Origin: Scedosporium boydii
Lineage: Eukaryota > Ascomycota > Sordariomycetes > Microascales > Microascaceae
Length of the DNA: 64,000 bases
NCBI GenBank assembly: GCA_002221725.1
Contig: NJFT01000075.1
Coordinates: 62,001 to 126,000, forward strand
Reading direction: 5' to 3'
Shown: piece by piece, positions 1 to 12,300 of the stretch
How the letters are laid out: every line of letters starts with the position of its first letter
Position numbering within the stretch: position 1 is the stretch's first letter
Program-made: the position numbers and the translations under genes
The notes under the pieces: generated by a model
Database searches by the model: none
What the model was told of the DNA's origin: nothing
What the model saw: only the letters and a program-made list of their open reading frames with translations

Positions 1-826
1 ATCGCAAGACCCGGGGCCGGTCCGAGATGGAGTTTAGTGGGCCTTGACTAGGCCGGCAGGGATCCGGGAGCGCAAACGGTCGGAGGGGGAAGTAGCAAAT
101 GAACCTTCTCGTGGACTGGCACTCGCGCAGCCACAACAATGAAACAATCGAATTGACGCCATCTCTCATTGTCCAGGAAAGACCCCTTGAAAGTTAAACA
201 AATCCCAACGGCAGCAGCAAGTTGCAGCCGCTTTGTGACAAGCAGGCGCATTTTGACGCTTGTGGAATTGATGAAAGGCTTACGGCATCCCGCCGTATCC
301 GATGCCTCCGAGGGAATCATTGAGCACTGAGCAAGGGAGGCGCATTGCGCATGACGGAAGGGATCTGGGATCTATCTTTGGGACAAATAATGATGGTGCA
401 AAGAACAAGCAATCGCAGGCGCCTAGGGTTGAGAAGAGCAGGAAGAGGAGATATTCAACCGCGATACATCGATGTCGTCGATGGCTGCGGAGAATAATCG
501 ATGAGGAAAACATACCAATACAATTACCTGCAACGCAGGCGCTGCTACCCCTTCCGGGGCAGTGCCGCCTCTGTCTGTCCCCATCATCAACAGGATGACA
601 CGATTGGCGCTACACCAGGCGGACTGAGTTCTCCGGGATGCAGCAGAAACGACCAATTGAAGACACAGAGTAATCTTCCTCTTCGCTGCTGGTCGCGGCT
701 CCTAGATTCCGTGTAACGTAACAGGACGAGAATGGAAGTTGTTGTTTCGCCGATGGAGATGACGGAGTCAAAAACAGATTGATGCGATCGATAAGTCTCG
801 GGAGCTATAGCCCAGGCAAGGCGAAG

Positions 827-2644
827 TACGAAGTAGTCGTCGGCTCGTGGCGTAGGGACAAGTGCAAAGTTAATGGCGAAACGCTACTTAGTGCGATACT
901 CGGTAGATAATTGAGTTTCACCCAAGCAAGGCTAGAATCGAGAGATTTCGAATGTACTCGAGGGTTTTTGGCTTTCGGCAAAGAGACCCGAGAACAAAAA
1001 GAGAGAAAACGATCAAAATCAAAAGGGAATCGCGCGACACCACCAAGTACTTGTAATGCGAATTGCGAGTCCGAGGAATGAATATGAGTGCGGCTGGGGC
1101 TCGAATGTTCGGTGCTGATAGGATGAAGGACGCAGTTTACCCCTGAAGCATGTACGTGAGTATGCAATGTGTATGTATATGCAAGGTTGTGTGAACACCC
1201 GATCCATGCAACGATTGCCACCGTCCTGGATTGGATATCTCGGGGCTGGGACTGGGGGGAGGACCAAGGGAGGGGATAAAGGTGATGGAGAAGGCTTGAT
1301 GTAACTTGAGCGGCTCGTTTCGTGTCACTACTACAGCAAGGCTGCTGGGTGCGCTCGATACGCTAAATGGGTTCCGAAAGTCGCAATCCAAACAGATGCT
1401 GATAGGCTATGACCTCGCCAAGAGTTCCCAGGATGTTGGGCCGTGTGGGTTCCTGCTTGCGCGTTGCCTCGATCTTGGTGGTTTCCACCGTCGTCTCCGG
1501 GCTCCAAATCCGATCTTCAGCTGCTAGTGCGGCGGCGTGGGTGAATCGAAACCCGGCAATGGCTGGAGCTGGATTCCGGGGTTGGGGGGGGGGTTTCGGT
1601 CAGTGGAAGCGGACAGAGTCTGAGTTGGTTGGATTATTCAAGGATGGATATCTTTGAGGATGAGAACCCGGAGAAGAAAGTGGGTGTTTGGTTTGACCGT
1701 GTGAATATTGCTGGTGGCCTTGATCAATGAAGGCAGGGAGAGCTAGGCCAGGCAATGGAAAGAGGTGGCTGAGATGAAGAGATCGAGCGGTAGTATGGTC
1801 TGGGCTCTAGCCTAGCCTACAAGTAGAGCCAATTCTTCGATAAGGTACCGAGGTATGACGCGAAAGATAGCAGGCACAAAATCTTGAAGAATTCGAAATT
1901 GGAGGGTTAGAGCTGGTCGCACTCTCCCTCCATATACTTCGTATTGAGAGTCGATTTCCTCAACTGCAACTCTATGAGCTGAAGAGTAGATCGTCTGATG
2001 GATCGCCCTGTTGATCGCCGCCGAGCCACCGTCCGTCGTATCGCATCGGCCTTCCGGGCGGTCCTGGTTATCAAAAACCACTCCAGATGGTATCGTATCG
2101 GTGCGGATCAAGGGATGGAGGGATTAAAGGATTTAAGAATGAGGCGGGGATGATAATGATGGTTGATCAAATGGCTTGGCTGATACTTTGGGGTAGCGTA
2201 GTGATGTCGCTAGTTCTTGATCAAACCACCAATGGCGCCGGCCAACAGGTGCTAATAGGGCATTGGTATCTTCGGTTTTGGCCTGGCTGCGGTCGGTATA
2301 TCACTGATCCCCCTGTTCCTCATCTGGGGACCAAACTTCAGATTGATATTGTAATACTCGGGGTTTCTTTATACATTGATTGATGTGCGTCAAAGTCCGG
2401 GCCAGAGGGTCCGTGGGGTGGATTGGGCCAGGGCTCGAGGCAATTAATCAAAGGATGGGCGGGAAGGGATGAATCAATCTGATCCCGGTATCATCGATTG
2501 TGTGCTTTGTTTGCCTGGTATAAAAAGTTAGCTTTGCCAATCTAAGTTCCAAGCATCAATGTGTTGAGGTTGTTACAGTGTCGTGTGAGCGAGTGTAGGT
2601 AGTGAGTGGATATGGAGATATGGAGATATGGGGAGTACGAAGTA
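827..2644. repeat. TACTTCGTA motif, three copies
   Basis: Exact copies of TACGAAGTA or its reverse complement lie at 827-835, 1935-1943 and 2636-2644. The first is the right half of a 7-bp tandem, CGAAGTA twice at 822-835, which suggests the motif is a remnant of a 7-bp unit. All three lie outside coding sequence. See the finding on the dispersed motif. Confidence 0.85.
2609..2632. repeat. Short tandem repeat (GATATGGA)3, last unit imperfect
   Basis: Two perfect GATATGGA units and a third with one change end four bases before an intergenic TACGAAGTA motif. It is a simple tandem repeat with no visible function. Confidence 0.8.
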
Positions 2645-4286
2645 ATATGACTGACAGGAGGTGCTGGGTCTAGTCACAATCCCGCAATCCCGAGGACGTG
2701 GTTCTGGTGTGTCGTTTTTTCTTCACTCGTGCTGTTGCGTTTCCATCAAGTTCATTGATCCTCTCCTTACCTGCAGCGTCACACTTTTTAGGGGATCGGA
2801 ACAGATTAACACAATCAGGTCAGCTTGAAGCCGGTCTTGATCTCTTTTTAAACTTTTAAACAATGAGGGCGGTCACCCTGCATATTTGTACCTTTGAAAC
2901 AATGTCCACCAAAATAGAAACGGCTGAGCGAAAACAGCATTTGAAGTTCCGCATAGGCAGCAGTAGGTCAGTCCGGTCCGGCCCAGGACCCGATGTCGTT
3001 GATCCATGAAATCGTGCAATTGCGGACTACTACTTCATGCCCTCCCAGTCAATCATTTAATGGGCTTGACAATAGATCAATGATCAACGTCTGTTGGCTT
3101 AACGGTAACGGGCGACGACGGTTGGCGGGCAACACTAGACTCGCTCCCAGCATCAAGCATCCCACATTGGATCCCGATGCTGTTTGACCACCTGCATCTA
3201 ACCTTGATGTCGTTGCAACCGCTCGGAATCGCCGCTGCAAGGCAACACCTCGCGCCTGCAGTCTCGGATGCAGTGGAATCAATACCTCCCCACCACCACC
3301 AGTGCCCCAGAAACATTATGATGAACGATTTGATTGATTGCACCCCGCAGAGTAACATAGCACTAAACATAGCCCCAGCCGTGGGTGATGGGTGATGGAT
3401 GGACGGATAGACAGACATGGACAAGGAACGACTGTTGAGCTCCAGTTCACCCCCGGTCCAATCGCCTTACTTCCCCCAAGAAGCTTGTGAGGCGAAATGG
3501 TCCCATCCAGGTGGCGACAGGGAGTTGACAACAAACCCTCATACTCCATGGGCACCCCTTCTTTCCTCCCTTAAGCGGGCGCATGCATCGCCAGAGCTCC
3601 CTCGCAACCAGCCTAGAAGTGGGGCCCAAAAGATAAACACCCTCCAAAGCCGAAGCCGAGCCGTAAGAGGAATCATCGACGCGTATACAATATGCCTCTT
3701 TCGTCTTACATGAACCGTTAAACTTGAAGATGCTAAAGCTGGTTCGGCAAACTGCCGAAACGTTTAGGTTGGCACGTTCGCCTGGCTAGTCAGGATAGAG
3801 GGATAGCATTGACCAAATGTCGTCACGGCTTCAGAGGTCTCTCGACTTTGCCTCCTTCATATCCCGCGAAGTGCCATACTAGGAGATTTGATGCCTGCCC
3901 CGACGTTGAAACTACGAGGTAGCGTTGTGTATGCGTAAATGCCCCCCTCCCCCACGACAGAAACAAAAGATCAATTGATCCTCCTCTCTCCCCATGTTAC
4001 AGTAGTGCATCTTCTACCATGACCCTAGTTCGAACCAGGCCTAGTTTAGTCCTAGCTTCAGAGCCGCCACGGCACCTCCTTATTGTCGCGTCACGGGTTC
4101 GGAGTGACCGAAGAGACTGCCCAGCGATTCTTGATTATTGAACAAATAGACTCGTCTGCTGGTGGGTACCCGCATTTGATGCCTCACGCTGGATGGTTCA
4201 TAGGCGCATTCTCTCCCGGAGGCAAGGTGGCAGCTTGGGGAACAGTGATTCACCATCAATGTACTCAACATGAAGGGTCCGAGGAG

Positions 4287-4306
4287 CAAACAAACAAACA
4301 AACAAA
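4287..4306. repeat. Microsatellite (CAAA)5
   Basis: Five perfect CAAA units in a non-coding stretch. Confidence 0.95.
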
Positions 4307-4494
4307 GGCTTGCCGAACCGGAGGCTTATTCCGACGCCAACGTTAGCCGCATGACGAAGTACATCAAGTCATCATTTCGAGTGATCTACACACATCCACA
4401 CTTGACACCAAGTGAGTCTAATCTATAGTGTATATCCCTTTTTCTTAGTAATAAGTGTCGTCTATGAACAATGCAGACAAGAAGAGGACGGGAA

Positions 4495-4515
4495 AAGAAG
4501 AAGAAGAAGAAGAAG
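4495..4515. repeat. Microsatellite (AAG)7
   Basis: Seven AAG units lie in a purine-rich tract, about 160 bp beyond the stop codon of the minus-strand gene at 4675-6795. On that gene's strand it reads as a CTT tract, probably in or just past its 3' untranslated region. Confidence 0.9.
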
Positions 4516-4674
4516 AAAAGAAAAGAAGCTTGTCTAGTCCCCTCCGGTGGCGATCGAAGCCCTCGATCGAAAACAGAAATCTATAAAGTGAGGAGTCAGA
4601 CCGGCAAACCCGTCAGATTACTCCCCGGACCAACCAAGCATACCCCTAACATGTGGAGCCCATCTCATCAGGCC

Positions 4675-6795
4675 TCAATCAGAACCCATCAATTCCATCC
4701 AAGCCCGCCTCTTTGGATTGCGCAACTCTACATCCCATGGCTGGCCATCCGCCCCGATCAAATCAGGCGCCCTCTTCCGCTTCCCCAAGCGGGCGTTGGC
4801 CTTCTCCAGCATCCATAGCTCGCCCGCCTCATCGCCTTCGTCATGGGTTTGGAGAGGAGCGCCCGCTTCACTGCGATATGAACCCTGGCTCGGACTTGCC
4901 ATGATGATGGGGCTCTGCGCCGTTCTTCCTGACGGTCCCGAGTCAACTCGCTGCCTCTTATTGGGTGGACGAGTGTCGTCTTCTCTATCAGTGTCTTGCT
5001 TCTCCATGCCGAAGTCCTCGGGCTTCGCCATCTTAACCTGACGGCGCGAAGCCCTGTTCATTGCCTTGCGCCCCTCATCAACCTCAACGTACTTATCCAA
5101 GTCTCCTTGATGCCTGTCTAGCGAGTTGCCTGTGCGCCTACGTCGCATAGCAGCCCGCGCCTTCGGCTCGAGAGTGAGCGACGCCTTGGTAAGCACCGAC
5201 CAAAGGAGGTCCTTTTTATCGGGCGTGCGACGCTCGGCACCCTTTACACCACTACAGACTTCGTGCAAGTGTTTCCTGTAGGCACCTCGCTGCCTACAAA
5301 GCCAGGTCTCGAAAACGTGTCTCATGTCCGCGTGCTCGTGCAAGATAGACATGGGGTTCCGTCCCTCGTGCGGGAACTTGCGCACGTCGATGTCGGCCAC
5401 GCCGATATCGACCAACTCGACGAGGTCGAAAAGCTTCTCGAAGCAGTGAAGGTGCATGTACCCTGCATTATGGAAGGGATCCCGCGTCTTCCCCGACTCT
5501 AAAGGCCACTCGTCGAACGCCACACGGTAGAACCCCTTGAGGATCGTGTTGTTCCAGGATGGACAGCCGACCCACCGGCACTTGCTTGATAGGGTGTTGG
5601 GGTATCTCTTGGCGTAGTGGGCTGGGAGATTCTGGATCCATATTCGGAGTGGCCGGTGCTGGGTCCGCTTTAGATTGACGATGTAGTAGCTTATGTCTTC
5701 CCTGGTAAACCGACTGGGAGAGATCCATTCACCGTCGCTGGTATAGCTAAATAGCGTAGGGTTCTCCGGGGGTCCCCAGGCCTTTGGGGTCGAAGGTAGG
5801 GGCACGTAAAAGTCCTTTGGCTCACCTTTCTCTGGGCCTCGATTGTAGGAAACGACATCCCCCGTGAAAGGGGCACGATGTGGGACCATTGCGGCCGTAG
5901 CTGGTATTGACCTCGGAGGCAGTCCCCGCGCCTCAGTATGAATGGGATACTGTAGCTGCTCTCGAGGATGTCTAGCTACTCCTCCGAGACGTTTTTGTCC
6001 AGCAAGTGTCGGGTACATAGGGGACTTCAACTCGTTAGCGGACTGGTTCCGTACATGCCCGTAGGAGACTAGGGACGTCGAGCCTGGCGGTGTAAAGGGG
6101 GTGTTAAGAAGGGAGGCTTGCAGTGAACGGGTGAGCGCAAAAGAGGGGTGCGAATTCTGGACACGCCGGAAGGAGGACGGGGATGTCGTGGGGGTGTAGT
6201 CTTCCTCCGGTATGTCCAAAGAGCCGCTGGCGAGCGGAGTAGAAGGAAACTGCACCTCAAGGTTCTGCACGACCGGCGATTGAAAGTCAAGAATATCCCG
6301 CAGCGTATCGCCGGTGGGAGGGTTGATCAACCACGGACCACACGTGGTGACGGAGGAGTTGCTATTATCTAGGGTATTAGTGATGGTGTTGGCAAGAGTA
6401 GTGGTTTGATTCGAATTGGAGGCGAGGATGTTAGATGCACCCGAGTCCCCGAGTAAGAAGCTATTAATACCTAGATCATCTGCACCCGTCGAGGATGCGG
6501 GAGAGGTGACAGGACCAGCAGTATTCTCAACGAAAGTGGACAGGGCGTCCGCCGTGTCCCACTCGACAGTCGAGACTTTGGGAAAGGAGTTTTCGGCCGG
6601 CGGGTAGTCGACCATAGCCCCTTGTCCACCTGCGGTGGCTATCTGATCAGCTGCTACCTGGGCAACAGGATCAGGCAAGGTGGGGAGAGAGTAATCATCG
6701 AAGCTGACCATCGTCTCCAATTCCTCAGGATTAAAGTCCTGTTCGAGAAAGGCGAAGTCTCCAGAGACACGGCTTTGGCTGTTTCGTGACGACAT
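4675..6795 (-). CDS. Unknown nuclear-type protein with possible zinc site
   Basis: I do not recognise the family. The frame is open without introns from 6981, but I chose the ATG at 6795, which gives 706 aa. The 62 codons above it are less protein-like and the next residues, MSSRNSQS, begin an ordinary Ser/Asn-rich disordered stretch. Residues 1-330 are low complexity (S, T, N, P). The compact part is about 345-550, with CRWVGC followed by HLHC: Cys406, Cys411, His448, His450 and Cys451 could bind zinc (C-x4-C-x36-H-x-H-C). The C-terminus is basic and charged with two likely nuclear signals, PPNKRQRV and GKRKRAP. These point to a nuclear DNA- or chromatin-associated role, which is inference only. 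The gene runs toward the gene-free left end of the window. Confidence 0.8.
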   Translation of the reverse strand: MSSRNSQSRVSGDFAFLEQDFNPEELETMVSFDDYSLPTLPDPVAQVAADQIATAGGQGAMVDYPPAENSFPKVSTVEWDTADALSTFVENTAGPVTSPASSTGADDLGINSFLLGDSGASNILASNSNQTTTLANTITNTLDNSNSSVTTCGPWLINPPTGDTLRDILDFQSPVVQNLEVQFPSTPLASGSLDIPEEDYTPTTSPSSFRRVQNSHPSFALTRSLQASLLNTPFTPPGSTSLVSYGHVRNQSANELKSPMYPTLAGQKRLGGVARHPREQLQYPIHTEARGLPPRSIPATAAMVPHRAPFTGDVVSYNRGPEKGEPKDFYVPLPSTPKAWGPPENPTLFSYTSDGEWISPSRFTREDISYYIVNLKRTQHRPLRIWIQNLPAHYAKRYPNTLSSKCRWVGCPSWNNTILKGFYRVAFDEWPLESGKTRDPFHNAGYMHLHCFEKLFDLVELVDIGVADIDVRKFPHEGRNPMSILHEHADMRHVFETWLCRQRGAYRKHLHEVCSGVKGAERRTPDKKDLLWSVLTKASLTLEPKARAAMRRRRTGNSLDRHQGDLDKYVEVDEGRKAMNRASRRQVKMAKPEDFGMEKQDTDREDDTRPPNKRQRVDSGPSGRTAQSPIIMASPSQGSYRSEAGAPLQTHDEGDEAGELWMLEKANARLGKRKRAPDLIGADGQPWDVELRNPKRRAWMELMGSD

Positions 6796-9297
6796 GGTAG
6801 AGGACTTGGTTGAAGCGTTTGGTGTTTCTCGAGGGATTGGGCAGGCTTGGTTTGGATGGATTCTGGGATCGAGTCTAAGTTTGATTATAGTAGCTGTGTG
6901 GTTGGGTTGGATTAGAGAGGAAAACCGAGACCAAGTACGCGGACTGAATCCTTGATATATGTTGTTCAGGATATAATACATTGTCTAGCGAAGAAGGAGT
7001 CTTTTGTGTCCTTCACAGTAGGCTGCCACTACTTTCACAATGGCATCCGCCTATCCATTGTCTAGCCGGCAACAAAACGTGAATAGATTCAATGAAGTCG
7101 TGCCCCGCATGACAACCCCAACACGTCAAAGAAAGTTGGCAAAGACAGGACGCTCACTCGAGGTCTTTGTCGAGATCAACGACGTTCGGTGCCATGACAG
7201 TAAACGCGTACCTCAGGCAATCGAGTATCGGGCGTGTCATGAGGCAATGAGTATCGAGGAAAGCCTAGCATCCTCGCGGCGTAGTGGAGACACTCTCACT
7301 GAAAAGATATATTTGGAATTGCTCACGCCATCTTTGTTCAGCGCTTAGAGGTTGGTGGGCTGCTAGGTTCAGATGGGGAGCAGAAGCCGAGTGTGAACGA
7401 GGCTCGTGAAAGAGGGTGGCTTCGTTCATGAGAGAACCATATTCGGATACTATCATTGTGTTCGACGAGTTAGGGGTTACATCAAATCGGTCGGATCCCG
7501 GCATTTATTTGTCCTATTCGGGCCCTTCCATGACAATGAAAAAGAACAATGGGCGATTTGATACTTCAATGGGATCTGGATCTGGGATCTGGTCGTCTGT
7601 CTCAATAAGAGCAACACCCCTTCATCTGCCACTCACAACCGGCATCCACCTCGCTTTCGGGGCACAGTCGAAGACCAGCGGTGAGTAAATCCCACACCCG
7701 CCTGTTCTGTGGTCTAAATAAATAGCATTCACGTTGATAGAGAGCGAGCGGGAAGAGAACATGGGGAAGTTGAACCACTTGCGGCAATCCACAGAACCCT
7801 TTAACTGCATATCCGTAGGAATAGACTTGAGCGGGAAGCGTCACGGTGACGGTGACGACATCGACCTCGAGACTTGCACCAAAGACGGATGAAGCCTCGG
7901 AAGACCAAGTTACGCACGATCTGGTTCGAGAGAATGTGCTTCTGATGAGATGAGGTCAATTGCGCTGCCAAGGGCCGGATAGCCGAACGGTTCAATTGTT
8001 TCATATTTAATTTCGAAATTGTGGAACGCCAAACAAAGGGACAAAGCTCAGTACGCTCCACTACAGGGTACGATGGACTTGGAATGTTACTGATCAGACT
8101 TCGTAGATGCTAGAGTGCTAATGTGGCTGCAAGCCAAGGTGAGGTTGGACTAAACTCAGGCACTAAGGCGGGGTGGACCGAACATTTGACGACTTTCAGG
8201 TCTCCAAGGATCTTCTCGATTCTCTGGCGTTTCCACGTCTTATATTACGAAGTTGTAGTTTATGGATCCTCTCTGATGTACTTCAGAATTCCATAAGGTA
8301 TTATCATTGATCTGATGCGATCGTTCAATGTTGGATTTCTCCACTCCGTCTTCAGCCTGCATTGATCCGTATGCATTTGACTGCAAAAGGTCTCAACTCC
8401 GGATGAATGATGATGCTTCTGACGTACATCCTGATTGTATTTATCCATCAATGTCCTTGAGATCGGTTCTCTTGAAAAGGATTCAAGCATTTCGCTATCG
8501 AACCGCCCTGAGCCCCGCTACTGGCGCCATGTCGTATTATGCTGGGGAACTGAGGTTAATGGAGAAAATAATAGTGGATGTACAGAGGAGAGGATGACCC
8601 TCCAATAATACACTACTACTAATCTTCGCTGGCGAGCCAGGCTCGTGCTGCCTGTTGCTGTCTGTTGACAGGGGCTCGCAGAAAGGTACCTCGTACTCCG
8701 CAGCTGCGTGGGTCCCTCGGGCCAGGCTTTGGCGCAGTGGGCAGGTGCGAGGATGAACACGAGAGACCAAAAACTGAAGCGCAATTGATCCCTGTTCAAG
8801 CTTGACCCCTCCGCCGTTCAGCCCAGCCCAATGATGGGAGATTCTGTTCTTGTCCTCTGCAGACCCTTTTTACGAACTGCCACTACGTCACGGGGCCTTC
8901 TCGAACCTCCCATCTCGAACACAGATCCAGATCCGGATCCGGATAACGGACAAATACAGACAGTGCCACACAAACGGGCCACACAGCTCTGAGTATCTAT
9001 ATTGGGCCTCCCAGTAATTGATCTTTCTCATCTGCTCGACTGTTACGACTCTTACGAAGAACTGCTCCTTTTCTCCCGTATTACATACTTGATGTCTATA
9101 TTGCATACAAGGAAGACCCTCTGCAGATCCATCAAACGCAGAAACTTGGCCCAAAGAGTCAAGTGAAGAAAAAAAAGCCCAGACCCTGCTCGGGTCTTCA
9201 AGCCGAACGCCGACCTCAGAGACACGTCGAAGTACCACCGCTTTTCCTTTCACAAGTTCGGCCGACCATCTGGCATTAGAGCCTTCATGATACCGTC
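6796..9297. other. Gap between divergent genes, no gene seen
   Basis: This 2.5 kb lies between the starts of two divergent genes, the unknown protein (leftward) and CPS1 (rightward), so it must hold both promoters and leaders. Open frames are all under about 125 codons, overlap each other on both strands and show no family. A near copy of the 9-bp motif (TACGAAGTT) lies near 8246. The last 400 bp before 9298 probably includes the CPS1 leader. Confidence 0.6.
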
Positions 9298-9346
9298 ATG
9301 GCCGACAACAGGAATCCCGAGCTCGAAGAGAAGCTTAGGGAATTAG
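9287..9346 (+). promoter_or_regulatory. Overlapping upstream ORF at CPS1 start
   Basis: An ATG lies 11 bases before the CPS1 start, in another frame. It opens a 19-codon ORF that ends at TAG 9344-9346, inside CPS1 exon 1. Its context is weak (T at -3, A at +4), whereas the CPS1 ATG has G at -3 and G at +4. Most ribosomes would therefore be expected to scan past it, with a modest damping effect if the transcript begins upstream of 9287. Confidence 0.45.
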
Positions 9347-12300
9347 AAAAAGAACTAGAGGCAAGTACCATCTATCTCTGCTTCGGCTCCCCGCTCTCCT
9401 CGAGCCGTCCGCCCTGCCGCATCGGGCCACCCGGTCGTACTTTGGTGCTGCGCAAACGACCAAAGAGGAGGTGTTGGAGGAGACGACCCGGAATTTCCGC
9501 TCTCCCTCCTCTACTGGTGGTCCTGTCGCCTGGGGATGGCTAGACTTGGCTCGGGTTGGTAAACATGGATGCGTTTCGCTAACTTCTTTTGCTTTTCGCT
9601 TCTACAGGAGGGCGACATAACAGAGAAAGGGTATCAATGCGCTTCCCCGATGTCTCTCTCCCCTCACCGCGACTCCCGACGAACTAACTCTCCTCCTAAC
9701 CTCATAGATATCACAAGCGACGGACCCAACTCCTATCCCAATACTATGGCCCCCCCGCCGCAAGCCCGCCGCCTCCCGATTCTCGAGGCGGTCTCAGGAT
9801 ACACTCCCCCGATGGCGCGTCGTACCCCGCAGTTAGTGAAGGCCATCGCGTTGCTGCCCTTGCCGCGTTAGGAGGCAACATTTCCGACCCGAACAGCCCC
9901 AGCTCCGAGTACCGGCCTTCGTCGGCGTTCAGTCAGCAGCGCCCTGGCTCCTATGGCTCTTCCGACTATGGCCCCGCCGGCTTGCTTCGACCAGGAGGCC
10001 CTGTTGCAGAGCACGCACCGAACTTCCGCGCGCACGACTCCCTCTTCATAGCCCCCGCTCCTCACGCCAACGAGCCTTCTACGAGAACGGAGACCATGGT
10101 CTCTAGAGATTATGCCTTCAACCCAGAGCAGCATGGTGCCTACGTGGGCCCCGACCAGCAGCAACAGCAGTACACCGGCCGAAGCGAGACATTGCTGAAC
10201 TCTCAGCAGTTTTTCTCCGACTTCGCCGGTCAGCAAGCGTATGATCAGCATCCTGCCGACGACTATGGAGGTCCCCACAGATACTCCGCGAACGAGGCCT
10301 TCTCACCGACTGCCGCCATCGCACCGCCCATGCTGACGACGAACGACTTGCCACCCCCCGAGATGCTCGAATACCAGATGCCGCTCGAACCTCGAGAAGT
10401 CCCCTTCGCTATATACGACCCCCACGACAACACTGTCCAAATGTCGAGATTTGATAATATAGCTGCGGTTCTGCGACACCGTGGCAAGACCACACCGAAG
10501 CTCCCGGCATACTGGGTTCTTGATAGCAAGGGCAAGGAGATCGGCACTATCACCTGGGACAAGTTTGCGTCGCGGGCTGAGAAGGTGGCGCAGGTGATTC
10601 GGGACAAGAGTACTCTCTATCGTGGCGATCGAGTAGCTCTCATCTACAGAGACACCGAGATTATCGACTTTGCTATTGCGCTTCTTGGCTGCTTCATTGC
10701 TGGAGTGGTCGCGGTCCCCATTAACGACCTGCAAGATTACAATAAGCTCAACTTTATACTAACCTCCACCCAAGCCCATCTAGCTCTTACGACCGACAAC
10801 AACCTCAAGGCGTTCCAACGGGATATCACGACCCAGAAGCTTACTTGGCCCAAGGGTGTAGAGTGGTGGAAGACGAACGAGTTCGGCAGCTTTCATCCTA
10901 AGAAAAAAGACGAGATGCCCCCTCTATCCGTCCCAGATCTTGCCTACATCGAATTTTCCCGTGCCCCTACCGGCGACCACCGAGGCGTTGTCCTGAGTCA
11001 CCGAACCATCATGCACCAGATGGCCTGTCTTAGTGCCATCGTCTCCACTGTTCCGGGGAACGGTCCTGGAGACACATTCAATCCGTCGCTAAGGGACAAG
11101 AATGGGAAGCTCATTGCGTCTGGGCCGAGCGGCGAGACGGTTCTTTCCTACCTCGATCCGCGACAGGGAATCGGCATGATTATTGGCGTCCTGCTCACCA
11201 TTTATGGTGGGCACACAACCGTTTGGATGGAGAATAGGGCGGTCGAAGTACCCGGTCTCTACGCGCATCTTATTACCAAGCATAGGGCAACCCTAATGGT
11301 TGCCGACTATACTGGTCTGAACCGGGCTGTTCGCAATTACCAGACCGACCCCATGGCTACGAGGAACTTCAAGAAGGGTTCGGAACCCAATTTCCAGTCC
11401 GTCAAGCTCTGCTTGATAGATACCCTGACTGTCAATTGCGAGTTCCACGAACTCCTCGCGGATCGATGGCTTCGTCCGTTAAGAAACCCAAGAGCTAGGG
11501 AGGTAGTGGCGCCAATGCTCTGTCTACCGGAGCACGGCGGCATGGCTATAAGTGTCCGAGACTGGCTAGGTGGCGAGGAGCGTATGGGAGTGCCGCTCAA
11601 GTTGAATCCTGATTCCGATGCCGAATCGGTACAGGACGAGGATAAAGAGGAGGAGAAAGAGAAACCGTCCAACGGCTTCGGCAGCTTGCTGGGTGGAGGC
11701 GCGACGACAACCACGGAGCACCGCGCTAAGAATGAGCTGGGTGAGGTTCTCCTCGATAGGGAGGCCCTCAAACGCAACGAGGTTGTCGTAGTTGCCATCG
11801 GCGATGAAGCGAGGAAAGAGGGCACTGAGGATTCCACAACGGTTCGCGTTGGCGCCTTTGGGTACCCCATCCCTGACGCAACTCTTGCCGTTGTTGACCC
11901 AGAAAGTGGCCTTCTCTCTTCTCCCTACTCTATTGGAGAGATTTGGGTTGACTCACCCTCACTATCTGGAGGGTTCTGGGCGCTGCCGAAGCATACGGAG
12001 CAAATCTTCCATGCTCGTCCATACAAGTTTGAACCCGGGGAGCCCACTCCTACGCCGGTAGAGCCCGAATTCCTCCGTACCGGGCTGCTCGGTACCATTA
12101 TCGAGGGCAAGATCTTCGTCCTTGGCCTCTACGAGGATCGAATTAGACAAAAGGTGGAGTGGGTTGAGCATGGACACGAGGTTGCCGAATACCGATACTT
12201 CTTCGTCCAGCATATTGTACTCAGCATCCTCAAGAGTTTGCCAATGGTTTCCGACTGCTCTGCATTTGACGTGTATGTCAACGAAGAACATCTACCAATT

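Larger units (their letters stand above)
1..4674. other. Gene-free stretch, no supported gene
   Basis: No open frame here exceeds about 115 codons, none shows a family I recognise, and the frames on both strands look like chance ORFs. The stretch lies downstream of the 3' end of the gene at 4675-6795. It holds three exact TACTTCGTA/TACGAAGTA motifs, a GATATGGA tandem (2609-2632), a TATAAAAA box-like sequence (2519-2526) with no gene behind it, a (CAAA)5 tract and an (AAG)7 tract. An unrecognised non-coding transcript is possible but nothing shows it. Confidence 0.6.

Noticed and set aside
6796..6981. 62-residue N-terminal extension of the first unknown protein
   Set aside because: An in-frame ATG exists at 6981, but the added stretch lacks the disordered Ser/Asn character that follows and reads like a leader.
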